Positions 15,773-24,037 of a stretch of 34,570 nt of DNA are shown here, piece by piece. The notes beneath the pieces are model-generated. The model was not told the DNA's origin and made no database searches. It saw only the letters and a list, made by a program, of their open reading frames with translations. This DNA comes from a bacterium D16-50. GTDB lineage: Bacteria; Bacillota; Clostridia; Lachnospirales; Lachnospiraceae. Position numbers and translations under genes: made by a program. Location of the stretch: assembly GCA_003612485.1 (NCBI GenBank), contig RAZA01000040.1:1-34570 (forward strand), in the 5' to 3' direction. Numbering within the stretch: the first letter of the stretch is position 1; each line of letters starts with the position of its first letter.

Positions 15773-18442
15773 ATGCATACTACGAAAAACTACGGAGGGC
15801 TGGATAGGTTTCGGGTAGCTGCCGCCATTCTGGTCATCGCTATCCATACCTCCCCTCTTGCTTCCATCAATGAAAGCGCAGACTTCTTCCTCACCAGAGT
15901 GCTGGCGCGGGTGGCAGTTCCCTTTTTCCTCATGGTGACGGGACAGTTCGTTGCGGCCCGCTTTCTGGATGCTTCGCCGGAGGGCTCTTCGGCGCTGAAA
16001 AAATATCTGGCAAAGACCTTTTTGCTGTATATCGCCTGCATTTTCCTCTACCTGCCCATCGGCATCTATGCGGGGCATTACAAGGACATGACCGTAGGCG
16101 GCGCACTGCGTATGCTGGCGTTGGACGGAACCTTCTATCATCTTTGGTACTTCCCTGCCGCAATCTTGGGCATCCTGCTGATCTACCTCATGAGCCGTTT
16201 TCTGAGCTTACGCGTTATGACAGTTGTGTCAGCTGTTTTATATGTCATAGGCCTATTCGGAGACAGCTATTACGGGATTGCACAGAAGACGCCTATTCTG
16301 GAGAACGCTTACGGATTCCTTTTCCAGATTTCCACCTACACCAGAAACGGTCTGTTCTTTGCGCCTATCTTTCTGGTGATGGGCGCGTGGGCAGGAACAA
16401 AGGCACAGAGACAAGAAAGCTCGGCTCAGGCCCCCCGAACCGACCGTCAGGAACTTTGGTCCGACTGTATGGGGCTGGTCTTCTCATTTGCCATCTTGTC
16501 CGGGGAGGCTTTTGTGCTGCGCTTTTTTGAATTTCAGCGCCATGACAGCATGTATCTGATGCTGATTCCCACCATGTATTTTCTGTACCAATGCCTATCC
16601 GCCCCCCACATGGAATGCAGCAAGGGCCTGCGCACTGCCGCCATGTGGATCTACATACTGCATCCGGGGTTCATCGTAGTGGTCAGAGCTGCCGCAAAGT
16701 CTCTGCGGCTCACAGAGCTTCTGGTGGAGAACAGTCTGGTTCATTACCTATGTGTGACACTTCTGTCAGTTATGGCAGGTTATCTCATTGCGTTTATTCG
16801 TTCCCTATTCTCCTCCCGTTCCGACCAAAAGAAACGGGAAATCAAAATTGCCGAGATATGCGAGCTTCTGGAAATGGAGGAGCAGACAGCCCAAAATGCC
16901 GCCGGAGAAGTGAGTGGCCCTTCTTTATGGGAGGTGCCGGCTGAGCAGGAGGAAAAGCTTGTTGATGAGATGCCCCTCAAAGACATGCCTATAGAAAAAA
17001 TACCTACTGAAGATATACCTACTGAAGAAATACCTCAGGCCTCCAGAACCGCTGCCGAGTCCATTGACGCCAATCGTCTCTCCAGAGGCGCTGCCGCGCG
17101 CAAAGCGCAGGAGACACCCATAGACCAAAACCCTTCCCACAAGCTGCCTGCCGTCAGGGAGGGGCTGAGGGCATGGATCGAGCTGGACCCTGCCGCCCTG
17201 AAGCATAACGTGGACTTTCTACGCTCCATGCTTCCAAAGAACTGCCGTCTGATGCCGGCTGTCAAGGCTGACGCATATGGCCATGGAGGCGTAGCCATCT
17301 CCAGACTTTTAAACCAGATGGGCGTGGATGCCTTCTGCGTTGCCTGCCTTGCAGAGGGCATCGCCCTGCGGGAAGCGGGCATTCAGGGAGAAATCCTCAT
17401 ATTGGGATATACACCTCCTGAGGATTTTCGCCTGCTCTACCTTCATCAGTTAAGCCAGTCCGTAGTTGATTATGAATATGCCAAGCATTTGAACGGTTAC
17501 GGCAAAAAGCTTCATGTACATCTAGCCATAGACACAGGTATGCACCGTCTGGGAATACGCTGTGAAAATCTGGAGGAGATTCTCTCCGTCTGCAAGATGA
17601 AGAATCTCCGCATAGACGGGTTTTTCACCCATCTATGCGTTTCCGACTCTCTGCTGCGTCAGGACAGAATCTTCACCGAAAGTCAGATTCAGGCTTTTTA
17701 TCAGGTGATAGATGTTCTCAGGCAAAATGGGCATACCTGCCGCGGGCTTCACATACTGGCAAGCTACGGAATCCTGAATCTGCTGGAGGCCCCCATGTCC
17801 GATGAGCTGTCCGAATCCGAACAGACCGATAACCGCCGCAGCACACTAAAGACAGCGCAGGAGCGTGATGAGCTTTCCGAGCCTGAGGCCGCCCTTCAGG
17901 CCGCCGAATACACTCCCCGCCAAAGTCATGTCCATGGCCTGCAGAATCAGGCGGCCCTTGCTGCGGATTATGTCCGGCCGGGCATAGTGCTCTACGGCCT
18001 GCTCAGCAACAAGGCGGACAGCAATCTGTGGCGCGGCTTTTTGCGGCCCGTTCTGTCCCTGAAGGCCAGAGTTTCTTCCGTCAGGCCCCTTTACGCCGGA
18101 GAAGCCACCGGCTACGGTGCGGCCTTCACGGCAAAAAGAGATATGAAAATCGCCACCATATCCATCGGATATGCCGACGGTCTGCCCAGAGAACTGTCCT
18201 ACGGAAAGGGCAGCGTCCTCATAAACGGCTATAGGGCCGTTATTCTAGGACGGATCTGCATGGATCAGACCATTGTGGATGTAAGCAGAATCCCCCGGAT
18301 TCAGGCCGGTGACACAGTTGTCATAATCGGAAAGAGCGGCTCCTTAGAGAATACTGCCGACAGTCTGGCGACCCAATGCGGAACCATTACCAACGAGTTC
18401 TTGAGCAGACTGGGCGCAAGGCTGGATCGGATTCTGCTCTAA
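15773..18442 (+). CDS. VanT-like membrane serine racemase (acyltransferase-3 + alanine racemase fusion)
   Basis: An 889-residue two-part protein that would make D-serine for the preceding ligase. Residues 1 to about 350 form a polytopic acyltransferase-3-like membrane domain (NYGGLDRFRVAAAILVIAIH), thought to handle L-Ser uptake in VanT. Residues about 350-460 are a hydrophilic linker with IPTED/IPTEE repeats. From about 465 comes a fold-type III alanine racemase: PLP Lys K498 in PAVKADAYGHG, catalytic Tyr Y781 in ATGYGAAF, and RICMDQTIVDV. N874 in CGTITNEFLSRLGARL takes the place of a Tyr found in ordinary alanine racemases; an Asn there is the feature reported to favour serine in VanT. About 50 extra residues (ELSESEQTDNRR and following) interrupt the racemase before DYVRPGIVLYGLLS. 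The ATG follows GGAG at 8 nt. Confidence 0.9.
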   Translation: MHTTKNYGGLDRFRVAAAILVIAIHTSPLASINESADFFLTRVLARVAVPFFLMVTGQFVAARFLDASPEGSSALKKYLAKTFLLYIACIFLYLPIGIYAGHYKDMTVGGALRMLALDGTFYHLWYFPAAILGILLIYLMSRFLSLRVMTVVSAVLYVIGLFGDSYYGIAQKTPILENAYGFLFQISTYTRNGLFFAPIFLVMGAWAGTKAQRQESSAQAPRTDRQELWSDCMGLVFSFAILSGEAFVLRFFEFQRHDSMYLMLIPTMYFLYQCLSAPHMECSKGLRTAAMWIYILHPGFIVVVRAAAKSLRLTELLVENSLVHYLCVTLLSVMAGYLIAFIRSLFSSRSDQKKREIKIAEICELLEMEEQTAQNAAGEVSGPSLWEVPAEQEEKLVDEMPLKDMPIEKIPTEDIPTEEIPQASRTAAESIDANRLSRGAAARKAQETPIDQNPSHKLPAVREGLRAWIELDPAALKHNVDFLRSMLPKNCRLMPAVKADAYGHGGVAISRLLNQMGVDAFCVACLAEGIALREAGIQGEILILGYTPPEDFRLLYLHQLSQSVVDYEYAKHLNGYGKKLHVHLAIDTGMHRLGIRCENLEEILSVCKMKNLRIDGFFTHLCVSDSLLRQDRIFTESQIQAFYQVIDVLRQNGHTCRGLHILASYGILNLLEAPMSDELSESEQTDNRRSTLKTAQERDELSEPEAALQAAEYTPRQSHVHGLQNQAALAADYVRPGIVLYGLLSNKADSNLWRGFLRPVLSLKARVSSVRPLYAGEATGYGAAFTAKRDMKIATISIGYADGLPRELSYGKGSVLINGYRAVILGRICMDQTIVDVSRIPRIQAGDTVVIIGKSGSLENTADSLATQCGTITNEFLSRLGARLDRILL

Positions 18443-18490
18443 TACTAAAAAAGGTCTTTCCTTAAATTTTCATAAATATTTCCAAAATCA

Positions 18491-18518
18491 TTGACATGCT
18501 TAAGAAAGCGTATATAAT
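18491..18518 (+). promoter_or_regulatory. Consensus promoter for perR
   Basis: TTGACA (18491-18496) and TATAAT (18513-18518) with a 16-bp spacer, the strongest-looking promoter in the window. The leader to the perR ATG is about 115 nt. Confidence 0.8.
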
Positions 18519-18548
18519 TAATAATAATGATTCCTATTTTTATTAATT
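18513..18548. promoter_or_regulatory. Probable PerR/Fur-type operator overlapping the -10 box
   Basis: Two overlapping readings exist. The stretch beginning TATAATTAATAATA (from 18513) matches 11 of 14 positions of the PerR box pattern TATAATNATTATAA. A perfect inverted repeat, AATTAATAA (18516-18524) and TTATTAATT (18540-18548), also lies here. Either would place a repressor on the start of perR transcription, suggesting autoregulation. Confidence 0.5.
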
Positions 18549-18641
18549 GCTTTCTGGTATCGGTCCCCAGTATCTGTCCATAGCAGGAACACCGTAAAAT
18601 CAGGGGAACGAATAGGAAGGAAAGACACAAAGGAGCATCGG

Positions 18642-19043
18642 ATGACTGCACGGAGACACAGCAGGCAGCGGGAACTGATAAAATCCTTTCTGGAAACCAG
18701 AAAAGATCACCCTACTGCAGATACAGTTTATAGGAACGTGCGGAATCAAAACCCTCGCATCAGTCTGGGCACCGTATACCGCAACCTTACGCTTCTGGCC
18801 GAAGAGGGCGAGATACGCCGGCTGAACGTAGGCGACGGGGTTGACCGTTTCGATGGGGATGTTTCTCCCCATTACCACTTTGTCTGCCAGAAATGCGGTC
18901 AGGTTCTGGATCTGCAGATAGAAGGCATGGAGGAAATCGACTATGCCGCCTCCGAGAACTTCCACGGCCGCATCGCCGGTCATGTGACGTATTTCTACGG
19001 GCTCTGCGGCAGCTGTGCAGACCAGACGGAGGATCCTTCTTAG
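18642..19043 (+). CDS. perR: PerR-like Fur-family peroxide-sensing repressor
   Basis: 133 residues, the usual length for the Fur family. An N-terminal winged helix (HSRQRELIKSFLETRKDHPTA, then ISLGTVYRNLTLLAEEGEI) is followed by a metal-binding dimerisation domain. Two CxxC pairs, CQKCG and CGSCA, would hold the structural zinc; the HYHFVCQKC stretch carries His ligands for the regulatory metal. RRLNVGDGVDRFDGDVSPHYH is closer to PerR than to Fur or Zur. The ATG follows AAGGAG at 6 nt. It lies directly ahead of rubrerythrin and rubredoxin genes, the usual PerR targets in Clostridia, and an operator-like site overlaps its own promoter. The assignment to PerR and not Fur or Zur rests on context and general similarity. 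Confidence 0.87.
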   Translation: MTARRHSRQRELIKSFLETRKDHPTADTVYRNVRNQNPRISLGTVYRNLTLLAEEGEIRRLNVGDGVDRFDGDVSPHYHFVCQKCGQVLDLQIEGMEEIDYAASENFHGRIAGHVTYFYGLCGSCADQTEDPS

Positions 19044-19161
19044 AGCTTGGATCCTGCCCGCCAAAACGTAAACTATGCCATCTAACGGGCCATAGCCAAT
19101 GGCTGTCCGGATGGGATTTACTATAGTTTAAATACAAATAAATATAAAAGGAGAAAGCATT

Positions 19162-19701
19162 ATGAAGTATGTATGTCAGGTATGCGGCTATGTTCACGAA
19201 GGGGATGCGGCACCCGCAGAATGCCCCATCTGCCACGCTCCCGCCGAGAAGTTCACCGTTCAGGCCGGTGAGAAGACCTGGGCTGCAGAGCATGTGGTAG
19301 GCGTTGCTCAGGGCGTTCCTGAGGACATCATCAAGGATCTGAGAGCTAACTTCGAGGGCGAGTGCTCCGAGGTCGGCATGTATCTTGCCATGGCTAGAGT
19401 TGCCCACAGAGAGGGTTATCCCGAGATCGGCTTGTACTGGGAGAAGGCTGCCTTTGAAGAGGCCGAGCATGCCGCTAAGTTCGCAGAACTTCTGGGAGAG
19501 GTTGTCACCGATTCCACCAAGAAGAATCTGGAGATGCGGGTAGACGCCGAGAACGGCGCCACCGCCGGCAAGTTCGATCTGGCGAAGAGGGCCAAGGCTG
19601 CCAATCTGGATGCCATTCATGACACTGTTCACGAGATGGCTCGCGATGAGGCAAGACACGGCAAGGCATTCGAGGGTCTGCTGAAGAGATACTTCAGCTA
19701 A
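19162..19701 (+). CDS. Reverse rubrerythrin (peroxide reductase)
   Basis: 179 residues, with the rubredoxin-like domain at the N-terminus (CQVCGYVHEG and CPICHAPAEKF, residues about 5-27) and the diiron ferritin-like four-helix domain after it. That order is reversed from classic rubrerythrin. The diiron ligands are provided by Glu/His motifs such as NFEGECSEVGMY, AFEEAEHAAKF, DAENGA and EMARDEARHGKAF. The enzyme reduces hydrogen peroxide with electrons from NAD(P)H through rubredoxin partners in anaerobes. The ATG follows AAGGAG at 8 nt. A very AT-rich segment lies just upstream (19114-19147) and may hold its own PerR-controlled promoter. It is followed 55 bp later by a rubredoxin gene, its likely electron donor. 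Confidence 0.92.
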   Translation: MKYVCQVCGYVHEGDAAPAECPICHAPAEKFTVQAGEKTWAAEHVVGVAQGVPEDIIKDLRANFEGECSEVGMYLAMARVAHREGYPEIGLYWEKAAFEEAEHAAKFAELLGEVVTDSTKKNLEMRVDAENGATAGKFDLAKRAKAANLDAIHDTVHEMARDEARHGKAFEGLLKRYFS

Positions 19702-19756
19702 GAGCGGTTCAAAACAATAGTACGGAATTTCCAATATTTTAGTAGGAGGTATGATC

Positions 19757-19930
19757 ATGCAGAAGTATTTTTGTAATCCCTGCGGCTATACTTATGATCC
19801 TGAGAAGGGAGATCCCGATCACGGAATCGCTCCCGGCACTAAGTTCGAGGATCTTCCCGATGACTGGTGCTGCCCTCTCTGCGGCGTGAGCAAGAGCATG
19901 TTCCAGCCCTGCATCGACAATTACAACTAA
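19757..19930 (+). CDS. Rubredoxin
   Basis: A 57-residue protein, full rubredoxin length. The two iron-binding knuckles are CNPCGY near residue 6 and CPLCG near residue 39; the middle DPEKGDPDHGIAPGTKFEDL is the standard rubredoxin core. The ATG at 19757 is used because GGAGGT lies 6 nt before it; the in-frame ATG at 19751 abuts the Shine-Dalgarno and is too close. It is a small electron carrier that probably feeds the rubrerythrin upstream. A strong terminator follows. Confidence 0.95.
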   Translation: MQKYFCNPCGYTYDPEKGDPDHGIAPGTKFEDLPDDWCCPLCGVSKSMFQPCIDNYN

Positions 19931-19957
19931 ATATAGGCAGCTGCAAAATAATGAATC

Positions 19958-19997
19958 AAAAAGCATGGCGCTTTCTTCATGAGCGCCATGCTTTTTT
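19958..19997 (+). terminator. Rho-independent terminator of the perR-rubrerythrin-rubredoxin unit
   Basis: A perfect 15-bp stem (AAAAAGCATGGCGCT with its complement) closes a short loop and is followed by a T-run. The A-run on the 5' side means it can also work for minus-strand transcripts arriving from the hybrid kinase gene. Confidence 0.95.
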
Positions 19998-20070
19998 CAT
20001 TCCCCTGATATAGGGCTTCCACAGTCCACCCTATTTCTCTCCCTGCGGATCATTTTGTAATTTCACTTGC

Positions 20071-22668
20071 TTATCCGTTTTTCGGCTCCCAGCGCCTCAG
20101 CCGGCACATGACCTGAAACATTTTCCCGATGTCCACTGGCTTAGCCAGATGTTCGTTCATTCCTGCGTCCTTCGCAAGCGCGGCATCCTCCTCAAACGCG
20201 TTGGCCGACAGCGCTACGATGGGCACCGTTGCCGCGTCCGGACGGTCCAGACCTCGAATCACACGGGCCGCCTCATATCCGCTCATTATAGGCATCATCA
20301 AATCCATAAGTACACAGTCAAAGGTCTCCGGGTTGGACGCCGCAAATGCGTCCACGGCGGCTTTTCCGTCGTTGGCCGTCACTACCTCCGCACCTGCATC
20401 CTTGAGCATGAACTCCACGATCTCACAGTTGATCTCATTATCCTCCACCAAGAGAATACGCATGCCGGAAATATCTCCCCGCACACCCTCGTCCCCCTCC
20501 ACGGGGCACTCGCTCTGAGCCTGATCCACCGGAATGGGCAGGGTAATGCGAAACACGCTCCCCTTGCCCACCTGACTGTCCACCTCAATGGTTCCCTTCA
20601 TCTGGTCTACCAGCTTCTTCACAATGGACATCCCTAGTCCAACGCCGTTATAATGGGTCCTTGCGCCTTGATTCTCCTGCGTGAAGGGCTCAAAAATATG
20701 CTTTTTGAATTCCTCCCCGATGCCGATTCCGGTGTCCTCCACCACAAACCCATAACTTGCGATTCCGTTCCGGCAGCCGGTCTCCTTTACCCGGACAAAT
20801 ACGGAGCCTTCAGGCCGGTTAAACTGGATTGCGTTATCCATGACATTCATCAAAATCTGCTTGATATGCAGCGGATTTCCGATAAGCCGACTATGCTGCA
20901 GATCAATCTCCTCCGCCGCCAGCCGGATTCCGGCCCCCTCTGCCTCTGCAGACAATATGGAAATACATTCTTCCAGCACATTGCGCAGATCAAAAGGTTC
21001 CTCCACTGCCGCCGGCCTTCCGCTGTCCAGCTTGCTGACCTGCAGCACATCATTGACCAGAGACAGCAGATGTTTTGCCGACACACGGATTTTTTCCCGG
21101 CACTCTCTCTGCCGCTCCCGGTCATCCTGAACCTTTTCCTGAATGGCCAGCATCCCCATAATCCCGTTGATGGGAGTACGGAGATCGTGGGACATATGGG
21201 AAAGAAATTCACTCTTGGCCGAATTTGCCCTCCGCACTTTCTCCAGCAGCTCCATAATGGCCTGCTCTTGTTTCTTCCGCGTCACCATGATCTCAGTGAT
21301 ATCCTGATGATACCCGTTGAGGCAGGCCCCCGGTTTTTTGAACGTTCTGTCCGGCACGCCGCCGCAGCGGACATATATTTTCCCCAGCGTAGGATGATTC
21401 CAGGGATAGATGACCTCGGAGCGCCCGGTTTCCAATATCTCCCGCACCGATTCCTGCACCATCTCCACATAGTCAGGTTCGATGTTTTCAAACCAGAGCA
21501 TATAGCACTCCTCCGGCTCTATCTCATCCGGCACCCCCAAAAGAAGCCGCATGGTCCGGTCCGTATACATTCTCGGACGGCATCCCTCCTCCAGCTCAAT
21601 GGTCCAGATACCCGTTCTGGCCCCTTCCAGAATATCCTCCAGACTCTGCCTTGCCTCCAGCTTATATTTCTCCTCCTGCTCCACCACGGCATTGACGTCA
21701 CGCAGGGCAAAAATCACACAGTTTTCCTCACCCGTCCTCCCGGTGCCGGAAAAATGAATCTCCATATGTTTCAGTCCAAAGGAATTATCCCTCACCTGAT
21801 AGCGGACAAAGAACTTTTTTCTCTTTCTAAGCTGCGCAAGCACATAGTCCTTTTTCGTCATGGTCCGAAGCCGTTCCTGATCCCTCAAGACCGCGCACCG
21901 GGAAATGTACTCTTCCATGGCCTTCCGGTAGCCCTCCTCAAGACGGACGGAGCAGTCCCTCCTCAGCCGATGGCTGTCCCGGTAGATCTCGCATTCATCG
22001 GTGTCGAAGTCCACCTGATAGATGCCCAGATAATCCACGCTGAGGGCATGCAGAACGTTGTAGCTGCGCTTTTGAAGCTCCCGAACCAGATTCCGCCGTT
22101 TCAGGGAGGACACGATAAAGTACGCTGCAGTCTGGAGCATATTCGACGCATATTCCAGCGACTTCACGGGCGGATTGTCCACACCGTAAAAGCCGATGAT
22201 CTTTTCACCGTCATAAAGGGGAATCACCACAAGGGAGTGGATGTTCTGCCGCTTCAGGTTCTCATATTGGAGGGGATCCGTCTCCCGAATGTCTTCCAGA
22301 TCCTCAATGACGATATGCCCGCCTATACTGAAATTCCGATACCAGTCGGCGCACACCTCCGGAGGGACATTCTGAAGGTTTTCCTTCTCCGGCTCCACCC
22401 CATAGGCCGTCCACTCATAGGTATTGTCATCTTCGCCGGACTCGTTGCGCTCAAATATATAGGTGCGTTCCCCGTTCAGCGCCTTTCCCAGATGCTCCAG
22501 CAGCACCTCCAGCGACTGATCCGGAGTCTCCTCCAGCAAGGCGACGCGAAGCCCCTCATTGATGACGGACTCCAGATTCTGAACACTCCTCATACCGCTG
22601 TGCTGATCACAGCCCCGGACGCATTCTCCCTGACCGGCCCGCTCATAATGCTCCTTTGAATAATCCAT
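20071..22668 (-). CDS. Hybrid sensor histidine kinase (GAF-PAS-PAS-HisKA-HATPase-REC)
   Basis: About 865 residues, with no transmembrane segment, so probably cytoplasmic. An N-terminal GAF domain (about residues 30-190; HSLVVIPLYDGEKIIGFYGV) is followed by two PAS-like regions (about 205-330 and 335-465). Then come HisKA with H494 in FLSHMSHDLRTPINGIMGML, an ATPase domain (NAIQFN, DTGIGI, GVGLGMSIVKKLVDQM) and a C-terminal receiver with phosphoacceptor D789 in VLMDLMMPIMSG and the Lys in LAKPVD. The ATG at 22668 follows GGAGGG at 7 nt; an in-frame ATG at 22719 lacks a Shine-Dalgarno. It lies 66 bp after an ATPase gene on the same strand and has no separate regulator nearby, so output may pass through an unlinked partner. 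The ligand is unknown. Confidence 0.92.
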   Translation of the reverse strand: MDYSKEHYERAGQGECVRGCDQHSGMRSVQNLESVINEGLRVALLEETPDQSLEVLLEHLGKALNGERTYIFERNESGEDDNTYEWTAYGVEPEKENLQNVPPEVCADWYRNFSIGGHIVIEDLEDIRETDPLQYENLKRQNIHSLVVIPLYDGEKIIGFYGVDNPPVKSLEYASNMLQTAAYFIVSSLKRRNLVRELQKRSYNVLHALSVDYLGIYQVDFDTDECEIYRDSHRLRRDCSVRLEEGYRKAMEEYISRCAVLRDQERLRTMTKKDYVLAQLRKRKKFFVRYQVRDNSFGLKHMEIHFSGTGRTGEENCVIFALRDVNAVVEQEEKYKLEARQSLEDILEGARTGIWTIELEEGCRPRMYTDRTMRLLLGVPDEIEPEECYMLWFENIEPDYVEMVQESVREILETGRSEVIYPWNHPTLGKIYVRCGGVPDRTFKKPGACLNGYHQDITEIMVTRKKQEQAIMELLEKVRRANSAKSEFLSHMSHDLRTPINGIMGMLAIQEKVQDDRERQRECREKIRVSAKHLLSLVNDVLQVSKLDSGRPAAVEEPFDLRNVLEECISILSAEAEGAGIRLAAEEIDLQHSRLIGNPLHIKQILMNVMDNAIQFNRPEGSVFVRVKETGCRNGIASYGFVVEDTGIGIGEEFKKHIFEPFTQENQGARTHYNGVGLGMSIVKKLVDQMKGTIEVDSQVGKGSVFRITLPIPVDQAQSECPVEGDEGVRGDISGMRILLVEDNEINCEIVEFMLKDAGAEVVTANDGKAAVDAFAASNPETFDCVLMDLMMPIMSGYEAARVIRGLDRPDAATVPIVALSANAFEEDAALAKDAGMNEHLAKPVDIGKMFQVMCRLRRWEPKNG

Positions 22669-22734
22669 TAATATGCCCTCCGTATGGGTCGCTTTCTCTT
22701 TAATTTTCGATTTCCTCACCGCATCGGGCCCGTC

Positions 22735-23592
22735 CTAACAAAATTCCCCCTCATGCTTCTTAAAGAAATCATAATATGCCCGCACACCGGCCAGCTCCGT
22801 CCACCGCTTCACATCCACTACCTCTTCATCCATATCGTATATCTTCGCGCCCCTCATGGACAGCAAAAAGGGCGAATGGGTAGATATGATAAACTGACAT
22901 CCGAAGAACCGGGCGGAATCCTCCAGAAACTTCAACAGCTCCTGCTGGCGCAGGGGAGACAGGCTGTTCTCCGGCTCGTCCAGCAGATAAAGCCCGTTCT
23001 CCTGAATCTTCTCGGAAAAATATAGGAATGCGCTCTCTCCGTTGGAATGCTCCCTCACATTGTCCATCAGGGTATTGCGGACATACTTTGACTGAGTCTT
23101 CGTCTTTGCCATGTAGGACTTTTTCAGCTGCTCGTAGTCCTCCAGAGAACGCATCTGAAAATGAGAGTACTTTGTCTCCAGATACTCCTCGAACAGTTCC
23201 TCCCTCTTTCTGTCGATGCCATTGTTCAGATTCCGCAGATTCAATATAAAATCAAACACATCGTCACTTGTGATGATCCTGCTGGTTACGGGCACGGGCC
23301 TTAGGGTCTCGTAGTCGCAGAGTCTGGTATAATCCTCAAAAAAATTGCTCCGGTTGTAGGGAGTGTCCCTCTTAAGCCCCAGCTTCTCTGAGATCACGTT
23401 CAGCACAGTGGTCTTGCCGGATCCGTTGCCGCCGTACAGAATCGTCACCGGCTCCAGATCCAGCATCCGCAGCCCCCTCTTGGACACCACCATAAAGGGA
23501 TAGACCGTATCGTAACAGGTCCTCTTTATCTCCATCACAAAGCTATATTCTTGTTCTATGTGCGGAAAGGAAAAATGTGACAGATATATCAT
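22735..23592 (-). CDS. AAA/ABC-type ATPase (RecF/SMC-like, AAA_15/21 group)
   Basis: 285 residues with all core ATPase motifs: Walker A GGNGSGKT (54-61), an ABC-like signature region NGESAFLYFSEKI, Walker B LYLLDEPENSLSPLRQQEL and the H-loop FIISTHSPFLLS. The 90 residues between Walker A and the signature are charged and helical, a short coiled-coil-like insertion. No transmembrane segments and no nuclease (TOPRIM) domain are present, so it is not a complete OLD-type nuclease. The ATG at 23592 follows GGGGG at 7 nt. It lies 19 bp after a 78-residue protein and 66 bp before a hybrid kinase, probably one operon. Stand-alone ATPases of this sort are common and mostly uncharacterised; an anti-phage role is possible but unsupported here. 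Confidence 0.85.
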   Translation of the reverse strand: MIYLSHFSFPHIEQEYSFVMEIKRTCYDTVYPFMVVSKRGLRMLDLEPVTILYGGNGSGKTTVLNVISEKLGLKRDTPYNRSNFFEDYTRLCDYETLRPVPVTSRIITSDDVFDFILNLRNLNNGIDRKREELFEEYLETKYSHFQMRSLEDYEQLKKSYMAKTKTQSKYVRNTLMDNVREHSNGESAFLYFSEKIQENGLYLLDEPENSLSPLRQQELLKFLEDSARFFGCQFIISTHSPFLLSMRGAKIYDMDEEVVDVKRWTELAGVRAYYDFFKKHEGEFC

Positions 23593-23611
23593 CTATATGC
23601 CCCCTTGCCAT

Positions 23612-23848
23612 TTATCTGCTGTGTTCCGACAGCTCCTTGAGTTCGGCCAACAGCTCCAGATCGGACTGCAGCAACTTGATATTTCCCGTCATGGGCTTCT
23701 CGCCCGGTCTGGTGACAGTGACCTCCAGCACGGTTCCCTCCTCCAGAGGTCTGGACAAGACCGTGCGGACAAACGCCTCGAATTTCGGATGATTGTCCTC
23801 GAACTGTTTCTTTGCGCTGAGGAATTTCAAAATCGATGCAGGATTCAT
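23612..23848 (-). CDS. Small hypothetical protein
   Basis: 78 residues, not recognised. It starts MNPASILKFLSAKKQFEDNH; the middle EEGTVLEVTVTRPGEKPMTG looks like beta-strands, and the end is helical (LLQSDLELLAELKELSEHS). The ATG at 23848 follows GGAGGT at 6 nt; an in-frame ATG at 23854 abuts the Shine-Dalgarno. It is the first gene of a minus-strand operon with the ATPase and the hybrid kinase, behind a near-consensus promoter (23903-23931). No motif suggests a function. Confidence 0.72.
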   Translation of the reverse strand: MNPASILKFLSAKKQFEDNHPKFEAFVRTVLSRPLEEGTVLEVTVTRPGEKPMTGNIKLLQSDLELLAELKELSEHSR

Positions 23849-23902
23849 GATCATACCTCCCTATGGCCGCACTGCTTTTTACCTTTTCCATGCCATATGG
23901 TT

Positions 23903-23931
23903 AGTATAAATAAAGCGCCCTCTTCTGTCAA
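23903..23931 (-). promoter_or_regulatory. Promoter of the small protein-ATPase-kinase operon
   Basis: On the minus strand, TTGACA (23926-23931) and TATACT (23903-23908) have a 17-bp spacer. It is back to back with the luxS promoter, whose -35 starts 8 bp away. Confidence 0.8.
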
Positions 23932-23938
23932 GGCAGGC

Positions 23939-23967
23939 TTGCCAAACAGACCGCCATATGATAAACT
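23939..23967 (+). promoter_or_regulatory. Promoter of luxS
   Basis: TTGCCA (23939-23944) and TAAACT (23962-23967) with a 17-bp spacer. The leader of about 65 nt contains small inverted repeats (GCAAAA/TTTTGC, and ATGCT/AGCAT) but no recognisable SAM or SAH riboswitch. Confidence 0.6.
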
Positions 23968-24037
23968 CAACTACGGATCGGTATGCTGCAAAAGCATGAA
24001 TTTTGCGCAATATGCCTTATAGAAAGGGAAATAACTC

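Noticed and set aside
20653..22659. A 668-codon plus-strand open frame
   Set aside because: It is antisense to the hybrid kinase, which has clear GAF, HisKA, ATPase and receiver motifs on the other strand.
22735..23592. An OLD-family anti-phage nuclease
   Set aside because: Only the ATPase half is present; no TOPRIM domain and no UvrD-like helicase partner follow it.
23968..24037. A SAM or SAH riboswitch ahead of luxS
   Set aside because: The leader is only about 65 nt with small inverted repeats and shows none of the conserved cores I would expect.
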